This document shows, piece by piece, positions 53,658 to 61,471 of a stretch of DNA of 64,000 bases. Under the pieces are notes generated by a model. It saw only the letters and a list, made by a program, of their open reading frames with translations. It was not told the origin of the DNA and made no database searches. The stretch's first letter is position 1, and every line of letters begins with the position of its first letter. Origin of the DNA: Thermochromatium tepidum ATCC 43061 (GTDB lineage Bacteria; Pseudomonadota; Gammaproteobacteria; Chromatiales; Chromatiaceae); NCBI RefSeq assembly GCF_009664085.1, contig NZ_CP039268.1, forward strand, positions 791,501 to 855,500. Direction: 5' to 3'. A program made the translations under genes and the position numbers.

Positions 53658-53819
53658 ACTGAGCGGACGCGGCTGTTTGCCGTCGAAGCAGGCCGGGTAG
53701 AGAGTCGCCAGGTCGAGTGGGAGCTTCTTCGGCGTGGGCTTGGGCAGGCTCCAACGAGCGGCGCGCGTCGCGGTTTTCGGCTTGAACCGGCTCAGGGTGT
53801 TCAAGCGCTTCGCCTCGGC

Positions 53820-53900
53820 TCAGCGATCGAGACAGAGGTCTTGCGCCCCGACGCCCTTCAGCCGGTGTCGACTAGCCCGAGCAAGCCGCCTTGCAGGTAC
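53820..53900 (-). pseudogene. 3' fragment of a rhodanese gene
   Basis: The minus strand reads YLQGGLLGLVD and, after a small frameshift, RLKGVGAQDLCLDR followed by a stop. This is nearly identical to the C-terminus of the intact rhodanese gene at 57959-58348 (YLQGGLLGLVDRLKGVGAQD). Everything upstream of the last 27 codons is replaced. It is one scar of a lost second copy of the rhodanese cassette. The remainder of 53658-53933 holds nothing else. Confidence 0.8.
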
Positions 53901-53933
53901 GGCGAGGGGGATCTCAATTCATGGCGATAGACC

Positions 53934-54828
53934 TCATTGGGACGGTGATGTCGCAGGATCGGCGGAGGGTCGATACCCCGGAAGTAATAACACCTTGGCG
54001 ATCTCGATCGGCCGGGTCGCGTGACGCTCGGCGATCTGTTTGAGCGTGTCCCCGCCGTGTGCCATGATGCCGATGGCGGCCAGCCGTGCGACGGCGCTGT
54101 CGGGTGCGAGACCCTGCTCTATCGCGAAGGCAGCCAGGGTCTTGCCGCCGAATCCGGTGCCACTCAGACGTGCCTCGATCTCCAGGGGGTTGCTATTGGC
54201 GCTTGGCGCCGGGGCGGTTTTTTGGGGAATCAGGGCGAAGAGCGCCGCGGGCGTGGTGTCATGGGTGCGCGCGAGGATCTCCAGGTTCGTGTCCGACTTC
54301 GTGATCGAGATCCCAGCCGCGTTCAGCGCCTCAGGCGGTTTCGAGATCGAAACCGAGCCGTTGCGCCAGCACCGGCAGCGGTGTGGCCTCGGCACGGGGA
54401 TAGGGCGGCTCCTGGCCGGGGGCACGGCCCCAACTGGACTTGGCCCAGTCGTTGAGATCGAACAGCCAGCTCACCGGTGGCACCGCGAACAGCGCCCCGA
54501 GCACCAGCAGCAGGACGGCAGCGAGCGAGGTGATCAGCTCGCGTTTGAGCGTCAAATGGCCGCGTACCCGTTCGGCCAGATAGCAGGTGAAGGGCTTCCA
54601 ATTGAAGTAGAGATGCAGCGCGCCACTGACAATGAAGACTGCGCCAAACAGGATATGGATATCGGCCCAGCCGTCCTTGTCGAGCCCGGCCAGCGTCCAG
54701 AAGATCCAGTTGGCGACCCGGCCATGGGGCACGATATAGAGCACCAGACCGGTCAGGGTGAGCACCACGAAGGACCAGGTCACCAGGAAGGCGATGAAGG
54801 CGCGGGTAGAATGGACGTTCTTGAGCAT
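53934..54828 (-). pseudogene. DUF4405 membrane protein with frameshift
   Basis: The first part (54331-54828, start MLKNVHSTRAFIAFLVTWSF) has four membrane helices with His residues (VPHGR, DIHILFG, LHLYFNW), a cytochrome b-like DUF4405 fold. It ends early at LAQRLGFDLETA. The next frame continues the same protein: EALNAAGISITKSDTNLEILA, TPAALFALIPQK, GKTLAAFAIEQGL, to a stop at 53934. One extra base after ETA explains the break. It is followed upstream by dsbB. Confidence 0.75.
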
Positions 54829-54843
54829 GCTCGTTCTCCCGTG

Positions 54844-55362
54844 TTACGCAGGGATCGAACGCCAGTCGCGCCACAGCGCCCAGGCGCCTCCCCCTAGCAC
54901 GCCGATGAAGACTAGGAAGGCCCAATTGGCCAGCGACAGCCCCAAGATCACCAACTGCTTGTCCTCGCAGAGGCCGCTGGCCATAAACAGTGCGGGTGAC
55001 TGCTGGCCGAGCCACTCGACCAGGCGCTCGATCGGCCCCAGCGGGCCGCCGATACAGGAGGCCTGATCGATCGGCTGCCATTGCAGCCAGCTCTGATAGG
55101 CCGCTACGCCGCTGCCGAGGACGGCGAGTACCAGGAAAAGGACGGCGGTCAGCCGTGCACCGAGACGTCGCCAATCTGGATACGACAGCGCCGCCGTCAG
55201 CGCTGCCAGGAGCGCCATCAACATGAACAGCGTGCGCTGGAAGATGCACAGATGGCAGGGCTCTAGCTCCAGCCAGGGCGTGAGCACCAGACTGGCAAGC
55301 GCGACAGCGGCTGTGATCAGGGCCAGGAGTAACCAGAGCGGGCGTGGGGTAGGGGCTGGCAT
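54844..55362 (-). CDS. dsbB: DsbB-family disulfide bond formation protein
   Basis: A 172-residue four-helix membrane protein with the quinone-linked redox pair in ELEPCHLCIFQR and the second pair in QASCIGGPLG and ASGLCEDKQ, as in DsbB. It reoxidises a periplasmic DsbA and passes electrons to quinones. It is 15 bases ahead of the DUF4405 gene on the same strand. No dsbA is nearby. The pair occupies the gap of a broken permease-rhodanese cassette. Confidence 0.9.
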   Translation of the reverse strand: MPAPTPRPLWLLLALITAAVALASLVLTPWLELEPCHLCIFQRTLFMLMALLAALTAALSYPDWRRLGARLTAVLFLVLAVLGSGVAAYQSWLQWQPIDQASCIGGPLGPIERLVEWLGQQSPALFMASGLCEDKQLVILGLSLANWAFLVFIGVLGGGAWALWRDWRSIPA

Positions 55363-55412
55363 ACGGGTAAATCCTTGATCGTGGGTGGGTGTATGCTGAT
55401 TCGAGACTGGCG

Positions 55413-55499
55413 CAGGATCAGGGTCGCGCCCACCCCGGCCATGCCAAACAGCGTGGTCAGGTCAAAGGCGATCAGGGCGGTGAGAACGAGGAGGATCAT
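55413..55499 (-). pseudogene. 5' fragment of a TauE/SafE permease gene
   Basis: Twenty-nine codons (MILLVLTALIAFDLTTLFGM, AGVGATLIL) match the start of the intact permease at 58809-59555 (MTLLILAALITLALTTLFSM). The homology then ends abruptly 50 bases before dsbB. Together with the rhodanese fragment at 53820 it outlines a deleted second cassette. Confidence 0.8.
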
Positions 55500-55535
55500 G
55501 CGAGCGACCGCGCCTCGCGGATCCCGGTGCTCCGC

Positions 55536-55738
55536 TCAGGACCCGAGGGTGTAGCCGGTGACCATCTGGATGCCGTCGGCAAGGCAGGTGGCGCAATGGC
55601 CCTCGCCAGTTCCAGGAGGGCCAGGCGTTGACCCTCGGCGGCGCGTTTGAGCCGACCGCGCAGTCCCATCAGCATCGCCGGGCATTGATGGCCGTACAGT
55701 GCAAGGCCGTGCGCATAGAAATCGTTGGCTTTGATCAT
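55536..55738 (-). pseudogene. FmdE-like gene fragment, copy 1
   Basis: MIKANDFYAHGLALYGHQCP, then LALLEL in one frame, continues in a second frame as GEGHCATCLADGIQMVTG and a stop. This is the N-terminal part of FmdE-family proteins (formylmethanofuran dehydrogenase subunit E-like, Cys/His-rich metal binding). A missing G in the GGGC run between the two frames breaks it, and the C-terminal half is absent. It immediately precedes the permease fragment. Confidence 0.7.
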
Positions 55739-55874
55739 GGATCGCAGGATCCGGGTTGTGCTTTGGCGAAAGGGGCCGAATGGCCCCGACATACGCGAAG
55801 ACGCGGACGACGGCAAAAGGATGCACCTCATCGCCCTCACCGCCCGTCGCTCAGCCGCCGGTCATCAACCGAGG

Positions 55875-56177
55875 TTACCGACGCGACCACAGCAGTCGCC
55901 ATACTTGATGCATCAACCACAGGACTCCAACGCCGATCAGGGCCAACTGCAGTTCACCCGTGTTACCCGACCCGCCGCCGACATTGCGGCCGAATCCTTC
56001 GGCAGCGCCCCAACAGCTCACCTGGGCCGCACATAAAACAAGCACGATCACCCAGCGAACAAGGGTTTTGCCGGGCGGGGGCTGACGCAGGCTGGTGCGA
56101 GCCATCACGACAATGGCCATCAAGGCACCACCGCCGCACAGCAGAAAGTAAAAGGGAATGATCAGTAGGAGTTCCAT
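55875..56177 (-). CDS. Small two-helix membrane protein
   Basis: A 100-residue protein with helices MELLLIIPFYFLLCGGGALM and LVRWVIVLVLCAAQVSCW and a third weaker one near the C-terminus (LQLALIGVGVLWLMHQVW). No family recognised. It follows the 540-codon hypothetical gene by 9 bases on the same strand, so the two are probably cotranscribed. Confidence 0.55.
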   Translation of the reverse strand: MELLLIIPFYFLLCGGGALMAIVVMARTSLRQPPPGKTLVRWVIVLVLCAAQVSCWGAAEGFGRNVGGGSGNTGELQLALIGVGVLWLMHQVWRLLWSRR

Positions 56178-56186
56178 GGGTGGGAC

Positions 56187-57809
56187 TCACGGGGTCTGGA
56201 GAACGGCTTGGCCGTCTGCGGTGGTGTTCTCGGCTGGAATCGACTCGGGTCGATCGCCCGCCTTGGCGTCCGCGGACGGGCCGAACAGCTCGTCGTATCG
56301 AACATCGCTCCAGGGTCTGCCCCAACGCCCCGACTCCTTCAAGTCACGATGGTAGCAGCCTTCGCCGTCGAACAGCATGAACGGTTGCCCGTTTTGCCGC
56401 ATGACCAGTGCCGTGCCGGCCTTGCTCCAGGACGCCTCCAGGCGGTCGGAACGCCACACGGGACCGCTTCCATCATCGTAGGCGAATTCGACGAGCGCCA
56501 TCACCTCCGCGGCGGGGATGTCGTCCGCCGCCGCTGGCGGTAGGCGAAAGCCGTGCGAGAGTGGGAGCGGAGGGTAGGTTCGCTGCTGGAAGCGCCCCGG
56601 GGTCTCGGTGCGATTGTAGATCCAGCAGGCGGCCCTGAGTGGCGTATCCGGGCCGTTGTAGTGTTCCGCCTTAAGTGGCGTTGTGCGATCGCCGATCCGC
56701 GTATCGTTGACGGTTAGGATCTTCAACGCTGGATCATCGGGCCGCTGATTGATCCGCAAGCCTCGTGCATCGGGATCCCTGGGGACGAGCAGCCAGCCGG
56801 AGAGTCCGTCATCGAACAGCCACGGCTTCAGGGGCGGAACGACCCAGCCCGGTGGCGCCGCCATCAGCGCCTCGTTTCGCTGCCGCGCTTCCTCTTGATC
56901 CTCCTCATGGCAGTCACCGGGATCGTCACCCGGCACCTCCACCCACTTGTCCAACCAGACGCCGGCGGTGCGCACCTCAAAGCGGCTCACCGTCAGTGTC
57001 CGATCGACCGTGATACAGCTCCCCATGCCATAGCGCTCAGGTGCGATCTCCCGGGTCTGATCCTTCTCGTCGACGAGGGTCAGCACACCGTCCGAGTAGG
57101 AATACCGCAAGCTGTCGTCTTCGCAATCCCAGCCCAGTCCGACGGAGGTCGAGCGGCGGAAGACCTCGGCGGCAAGAAGGAGCGGCGACTCCAGCGCTCC
57201 TGGTTTTACGAAGAACAAGTAGCGGGGGTCGGTGAGCCCCCAACCGCCGCGATCTTCGGTCTCAATCAGGTAGAGATCGGGCGTCCCGACCAGCCGCCGG
57301 ACCGCGACATCGAACGGGATGGGGCCGCAATCGGTCAATGGCTCAACGACCAGGCCGCCCTCGCCGCTGAGCGGGATCGGATCCTCTCCCTCGATCTCAA
57401 GGATCGCCGCAACGGATGAATCTGCCCGGGCGGCGTCCTTGAGTTCCTGAGAGACCGCCATGCGGATGGCGAACCTCGGATCACGGCCCTGGCGCAGTAC
57501 CGTCAGTGGTTCGAGCCGAAAGGGGCGTACCACGTCCGTCGATTCTTGCCGCCACTCCCCCCGGAGACCACCCTCGGGATCGAATTGGCCCGTGAAGTGT
57601 TTGCTGGCCTCTCCGGTCTGCTCGTCCCGCGCAACGAATCGCACCACGTCGCCTTCGCTGCCGTCGTCTTCCAGAACCTGGCGCGCGTAGCGAAAGCGAT
57701 TGGTCGCAGCGTCGTACCGGCCGGTATCGTCGAAGGAGTACCAGAGGTCCGGTGTGTCGTCGGGCTGGTCGCGAGTCAGGAGTAAGGTGATCGGACGATC
57801 TCCAATCAC
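56187..57809 (-). CDS. Hypothetical exported protein, N-terminus frameshifted
   Basis: A 540-residue, acidic, beta-rich protein of unknown family (YSFDDTGRYDAATNRFRYA; IYNRTETPGRFQQRTYPPL). Translation from GTG 57809 lacks a signal. The same frame stays open up to 57905 (encoding GGSLACRGGRCFGAYAG), while a signal-peptide-like segment (FGCRLILVGLLA) lies just upstream in another frame, starting near 57969. A one-base shift, possibly in the eight-base C tract at 57834-57841 or upstream of it, would join them. The gene may be inactive or phase-variable. Confidence 0.55.
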   Translation of the reverse strand: MIGDRPITLLLTRDQPDDTPDLWYSFDDTGRYDAATNRFRYARQVLEDDGSEGDVVRFVARDEQTGEASKHFTGQFDPEGGLRGEWRQESTDVVRPFRLEPLTVLRQGRDPRFAIRMAVSQELKDAARADSSVAAILEIEGEDPIPLSGEGGLVVEPLTDCGPIPFDVAVRRLVGTPDLYLIETEDRGGWGLTDPRYLFFVKPGALESPLLLAAEVFRRSTSVGLGWDCEDDSLRYSYSDGVLTLVDEKDQTREIAPERYGMGSCITVDRTLTVSRFEVRTAGVWLDKWVEVPGDDPGDCHEEDQEEARQRNEALMAAPPGWVVPPLKPWLFDDGLSGWLLVPRDPDARGLRINQRPDDPALKILTVNDTRIGDRTTPLKAEHYNGPDTPLRAACWIYNRTETPGRFQQRTYPPLPLSHGFRLPPAAADDIPAAEVMALVEFAYDDGSGPVWRSDRLEASWSKAGTALVMRQNGQPFMLFDGEGCYHRDLKESGRWGRPWSDVRYDELFGPSADAKAGDRPESIPAENTTADGQAVLQTP

Positions 57810-57958
57810 ACCGGCATAGGCCCCGAAACAGCGCCCCCCCCGACAGGCCAGAGAGCCGCCCTTCGTCGGTGGACGCGTCTTGGGTGGCGAGCAATCCCAC
57901 CAGAATCAGCCGGCAACCAAAAGGTGGCGATAATCTCAAGCCGGGTCTGCTAATCGGG

Positions 57959-58348
57959 TCAGCGATCAAGACGGATGTCTTGCGCCCCGACCCCTTTCAG
58001 GCGGTCGACCAGACCGAGCAAGCCGCCCTGCAGGTACTTGGCGTTGAAGCCTTGGGCGATGAGGTAGCTGCGCGCCATGTTGGAGCGGTCGGTGAGCGGA
58101 CAGGCGACCACCAGCAGCTTGTCCTTCGGCAACTCGTCGAGCCGCGCCGGCAGTTCGTTGGCTGGGATGTGCAGGCCGAAATTGAGCTGCCAGACGGCGG
58201 TTTCCTCCGGCACACGGATGTCGAGCAATTCGGCCTCGCCCTTGTTGTAGGCGGTGATGAAGGCGTCGATGGCGATGCGGGCGTTGCCCATCTGCGCCGG
58301 CACGATGGTGGCGGCGAATTCGTCGAGGGTTTGGGTCATCTTGATCAT
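57959..58348 (-). CDS. Rhodanese-domain protein
   Basis: A 129-residue single-domain sulfurtransferase: ELLDIRVPEETAVWQLNFG (CH2A region) and the active-site Cys in VVACPLTDRSNMARSYL. The FNAKYLQGGLLGLVDRL tail is characteristic. It probably moves sulfane sulfur. The start is MIKMTQTL or the MTQTL three codons in. It lies 9 bases behind a second rhodanese gene and downstream of the TauE/SafE permease, forming a sulfur cassette. Confidence 0.88.
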   Translation of the reverse strand: MIKMTQTLDEFAATIVPAQMGNARIAIDAFITAYNKGEAELLDIRVPEETAVWQLNFGLHIPANELPARLDELPKDKLLVVACPLTDRSNMARSYLIAQGFNAKYLQGGLLGLVDRLKGVGAQDIRLDR

Positions 58349-58357
58349 CTCCGGGCG

Positions 58358-58762
58358 TCAGTGATTGGTGGTGTCTGATTGCAGCGCGTCCATGTAATCA
58401 CGCGCCCGGTCGCCGCGCAGATGGTTGGCAAGGCCGAGCATCCCGTCGGTGAGATAGCGCGCGTGAAAGCCCTTGAGGGTCAGGAACAGCCGGGCGATCT
58501 CGGCGCGGTCGTAGTGCGGGCACATGGTGACGATGGTCTTGTTCGGATCCAGCTCGTCGAGCCGGTCCGGCAGCTCATTGAGTGGGATGTGCCGGCCGAT
58601 GCCGAGGCGCCAAGCAGCGTATTCCTCGTTGAAACGGATGTCAATCAGTTGTACCTGACCCTCAGCATAGAGCTTCAGCAGCTCGGGGAGCTGGATCTTC
58701 ATCGCGACGCGCTCGTCGTAGTCGAAGCGGCGCAGATAGTCGGCGAAGGGGATATCGTTCAT
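58358..58762 (-). CDS. Rhodanese-domain protein, second paralogue
   Basis: A 134-residue rhodanese paralogue with QLIDIRFNEEYAAWRLGIGRH and the active-site Cys in VTMCPHYDRAEIARLFL. The C-terminal HARYLTDGMLGLANHLRGD parallels the downstream neighbour, with which it forms a tandem pair, possibly a heteromer. I start at MNDIPFADYLRRF. The active-site loop differs (CPHYDRAE versus CPLTDRSN), suggesting different partners. Confidence 0.87.
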   Translation of the reverse strand: MNDIPFADYLRRFDYDERVAMKIQLPELLKLYAEGQVQLIDIRFNEEYAAWRLGIGRHIPLNELPDRLDELDPNKTIVTMCPHYDRAEIARLFLTLKGFHARYLTDGMLGLANHLRGDRARDYMDALQSDTTNH

Positions 58763-58808
58763 GGACGTGAATCTTGGTGGAGTGGGTATGTCAGGGGAAT
58801 CGGCGCGG

Positions 58809-59555
58809 TCACAGCAACCCCCAGGCGGTCTTGATCGCAACAGCGAGCAGCACCAAGGCGATCAGGCGCTTCAATTGAGGGGCGCTGAGGCGCTCGGTGG
58901 CCAGCCAGGCACCGAGTGCCGCCCCGGCCAGGGTCGCGACAGCCGTGACGCCGAGCAGGGCGGGGTCGATGCGTGCGACCTGGACATGCGCCAGGAAACC
59001 GCTCATCGAGGCGAAGATCACGACGAAGGACGCGCTGGCCGAGGCGCGCTTGGGTTCCAGCCCGGACGCCACCAGCGCCGGCACGATGATGTTGCCACCA
59101 CCGACGCCGAGCAGCCCGCCGATGAAGCCCGCCGCGCCGCCGACCGGTAGCCCCAACGCCAGGGTGGCGCCCGTGGAGGCTCGGCTCGAACGCGGCTTGG
59201 GCCGGTAAAACAGCATCATGCCGGCGGCGAAGACCAGAAAGACCACGAACAGCCACAGCAACGGCGTCCGGTCGAGTCCGTGGGCGGCCCAGACGCCCAC
59301 GGGCGACAGACCGACCGCCAGCACCAGGATGGGCGCGACCAGCCGCCATTCGACCAAACCCTTGCGCATGAAGGTGATGGAGGCGACCGTCATCCCGAGC
59401 GCATTGAGCAGCAGTGCGGTGGCCATGGCGGTGTGCAGCTCGATGCCGAAGGCGAGGAAGACCGGGATCAGGATCAGCGCCGCCCCCACCCCGGCCATGC
59501 TGAACAGCGTGGTCAGGGCGAGCGTGATCAGGGCGGCGAGGATGAGCAGCGTCAT
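58809..59555 (-). CDS. TauE/SafE (TSUP) sulfite/organosulfonate exporter-type permease
   Basis: A 248-residue membrane protein of eight helices with the duplicated TSUP pattern: FSMAGVGAALILIPVFLAFG in the first half and GGAAGFIGGLLGVGGGNIIV in the second. Relatives export sulfite, sulfoacetate or transport thiosulfate. It stands 46 bases upstream of two rhodanese genes on the same strand, so a role in moving inorganic sulfur compounds is likely; the direction of transport cannot be read from sequence. Confidence 0.88.
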   Translation of the reverse strand: MTLLILAALITLALTTLFSMAGVGAALILIPVFLAFGIELHTAMATALLLNALGMTVASITFMRKGLVEWRLVAPILVLAVGLSPVGVWAAHGLDRTPLLWLFVVFLVFAAGMMLFYRPKPRSSRASTGATLALGLPVGGAAGFIGGLLGVGGGNIIVPALVASGLEPKRASASASFVVIFASMSGFLAHVQVARIDPALLGVTAVATLAGAALGAWLATERLSAPQLKRLIALVLLAVAIKTAWGLL

Positions 59556-59591
59556 CGGACCGACTGGAGCGTGCGGATCCCGGTGATCCGC

Positions 59592-59779
59592 TCAGGACCC
59601 GAGGGTGCAGCCGGTGACCATCTGGATACCATCGGCAAAGCAGGTGGCGCAATGGCCCTCGCCAGTTCCAGGAGAGCCAGGTGTTGACCTTCGGCGGTGT
59701 GCTCGAGCCGATCGCGCAGTCCCATCGGCATCGCCGGGCATTGATGGCCGTGCTCATAGCAGGCGTTGGCTTTGATCAT
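59592..59779 (-). pseudogene. FmdE-like gene fragment, copy 2
   Basis: MIKANACYEHGHQCPAMPMG, then LALLEL, then in a second frame GEGHCATCFADGIQMVTG and a stop. It is the counterpart of the fragment at 55536-55738 with the same missing G in the same place, but a five-codon shortening near the start (ACYEHGH for DFYAHGLALYGH). It immediately precedes the intact permease. Upstream sequences of the two copies also match for about 105 bases. Confidence 0.7.
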
Positions 59780-59916
59780 GGTCGCAGGATCCTGGTTGTG
59801 CTTTGGCGAAAGAGGCCGAATAGCCCCGACATGCGTGAAGACGCGGACGAGGGCAAAAGGATGCACCTCATCGCCATCACCGTCCAGATCGCCCACCGAG
59901 CGACACCCCGCGCATC

Positions 59917-60064
59917 AGTCAAAAGGCCTATGTCATCGGCTCGAACCTGGAGGCCCTGACCCTGGTCGGTGGTCTGCCCGGTGCCATCGGTTATGTCTCG
60001 TTCGGCACCGCGCACGCGATGGCCGAGGCCGGTCTGCCGGTCAAGATGCTGGCGCTCGGTGGTG
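59917..60064 (+). pseudogene. PstS-like gene fragment
   Basis: Reading SQKAYVIGSNLEALTLVG, LPGAIGYVSFGTAHAMAEAG and LPVKMLALGG, this matches the C-terminal part of PstS-type phosphate-binding proteins. It has neither start nor stop of its own and joins directly, out of frame, to a chemoreceptor fragment. Confidence 0.6.
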
Positions 60065-60289
60065 ACGAGCTTCCAGCGTGTCAGCGGACTGGTCGGCGAG
60101 ATCGCCCAGCTCAGCGGTAAGCAGAATGCCGACGTCGAGGAAGTGGTGCGGGCGCTCGCCGCTCTGGACGCCATCACCCAGCAGAACGCGGCGCTGGTCG
60201 AACAGTCGGCGGCGGCGGACGAGAGTCTGGAGCAGCAGGCCGTGGAACTGGAGGCAGTCGTGGGACAGTTCCGGCTGCGGAATGCTTAG
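60065..60289 (+). pseudogene. C-terminal fragment of a methyl-accepting chemotaxis protein
   Basis: SFQRVSGLVGEIAQLS, VRALAALDAITQQNAALVEQ and ESLEQQAVELEAVVGQFRL form the coiled-coil end of a chemoreceptor, including the normal stop at 60289. Only about 75 codons are kept. The frame is open upstream to 59969 through the PstS fragment in a different register, so any protein made would be chimeric. Confidence 0.7.
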
Positions 60290-60429
60290 CGTGTGCTGAC
60301 CGCGCCGCCCAGGGTGCCAAGGCTTGAAGCGCTGTGAACCAGGCCTGGGCGGAATCGAGTGCGCCGACACTTGAATGGCCCACCGCCAATAAGGCCTATT
60401 GCTCGCGTCCGGTTTGAGTGCGGTTGAGG

Positions 60430-60538
60430 CGTTACGCTTGGGTAACGTTTGGCTAGACGTGTTACCCCGAATTCAAGTTTTTGAATTGCAAAGAAAATAG
60501 ACATATTTGCCCGATTCGAGTGTTACGTTCTTGTAACG
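60430..60538. promoter_or_regulatory. Pair of GTTACG dyads
   Basis: Two 17-bp palindromes with the same arms, GTTACGCTTGGGTAACG (60431-60447) and GTTACGTTCTTGTAACG (60522-60538), lie 91 bases apart. An extra half-site GTTAC at 60461 and a dyad AATTCAA-GTTT-TTGAATT at 60470-60487 lie between them. Arms identical with different centres are expected for a dimeric regulator. They stand 200-300 bases ahead of the molybdoenzyme operon. Confidence 0.65.
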
Positions 60539-60587
60539 TCTACCGTGCCGGACGCCCGGATCACCTCCCAATGCCACCCCGCTCGTA

Positions 60588-60601
60588 TTGATAATTGTCA
60601 A
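60588..60601 (+). promoter_or_regulatory. FNR/CRP-family (anaerobic) box
   Basis: TTGATAATTGTCAA matches the FNR consensus TTGAT-N4-ATCAA at nine of ten defined positions. It lies 148 bases upstream of the FeS-subunit start. Anaerobic activation would fit an oxidoreductase of this class. Confidence 0.6.
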
Positions 60602-60735
60602 TCCAATCAATCCCCTGGCCTTTGTAGTGAAATAGTCAGGTATGTGCCCTGCTTGCCCGGTCGGAACAAGAGGGTCGCCATGACGGCCCGGTTCATATCA
60701 GCCCCCATGGGGCTCACCGGAGGAGGGGAGACATC

Positions 60736-61458
60736 ATGCCTGTCGGGTTACAAGCCCAACCATCGCTCGGGGTGCCGGGCAAGAAGCGCTGGGCGATGGT
60801 CATCGACCTGCGCCGCTGTATCGGCTGTATGGCCTGTGTCTGCGCGGACAAGGCCGAATACGACGTGCCGCTCGGGGTGTGGCGCACCATCGTCAAGGTC
60901 AAGGAGACCGGGAGCTATCCCAACACCAAGCGCCATTTTATGCCGCGGTTGTGCAACCACTGCGACAACCCGCCGTGCGTGCGCAACTGTCCGACCGAGG
61001 CAACCTATAAGCACGAGGAGGGCTTCGTGCTCCAGCGCTACGAGCGCTGCATCGCCTGCCGCACCTGTATCGCGGCCTGCCCCTACAACGCCCGTCACGT
61101 GCTGCCGAAGAACCGCGACCGGGTGAAGATCGGTGGGGTGATCGACAAGTGCACCTTCTGTCATCACCGGGTGGCGGCTGGCCTGGTCCCGGCCTGTGTG
61201 CAGACCTGTATCGGGCGCTCGCGCATCTTCGGCGACCTGAACGACCCCAACAACGAGGTCGCACGCCTGGTCGCGCGCCACAGCGTGGTCACACTCAAGC
61301 CCGAGAAGGGCACCGCCCCGCAGGTTTATTACATCAAGCCAGACCGTATCAATACCGAACAAGTCCTAAGCCAACCGATGTCCTATGCGGCTCGTGCCGA
61401 TGCCGCAGCCTTCTACCGCCACAACCGTGGCACTCAGTTCTACTCCGGCGTGCTCTGA
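60736..61458 (+). CDS. Four-cluster FeS subunit of a Psr/Ttr-type oxidoreductase
   Basis: A 240-residue ferredoxin-like subunit of the PsrB/TtrB/DmsB family that carries electrons between a catalytic subunit and an NrfD anchor. Clusters 2-4 have canonical motifs (CNHCDNPPCVRNC, CIACRTCIAAC, CTFCHHRVAAGLVPACVQTC). Cluster 1 is unusual: CIGCMACVCADKAEY has Cys at 28, 31, 34 and 36, but Asp38 where the fourth ligand of CxxCxxCxxxC is expected. There is no signal peptide; export with the Tat partner is likely. A GGAGGAGGGGAG ribosome site precedes the ATG. Confidence 0.9.
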   Translation: MPVGLQAQPSLGVPGKKRWAMVIDLRRCIGCMACVCADKAEYDVPLGVWRTIVKVKETGSYPNTKRHFMPRLCNHCDNPPCVRNCPTEATYKHEEGFVLQRYERCIACRTCIAACPYNARHVLPKNRDRVKIGGVIDKCTFCHHRVAAGLVPACVQTCIGRSRIFGDLNDPNNEVARLVARHSVVTLKPEKGTAPQVYYIKPDRINTEQVLSQPMSYAARADAAAFYRHNRGTQFYSGVL

Positions 61459-61471
61459 GGGGGATATAGCC

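Noticed and set aside
60640-60660. Possible sigma54 -24/-12 promoter (TGTGCCC...CTTGC) before the molybdoenzyme operon
   Set aside because: The GG of the -24 element is not present as required; the match is too weak to report, although an orphan NtrC-type regulator lies in the window.
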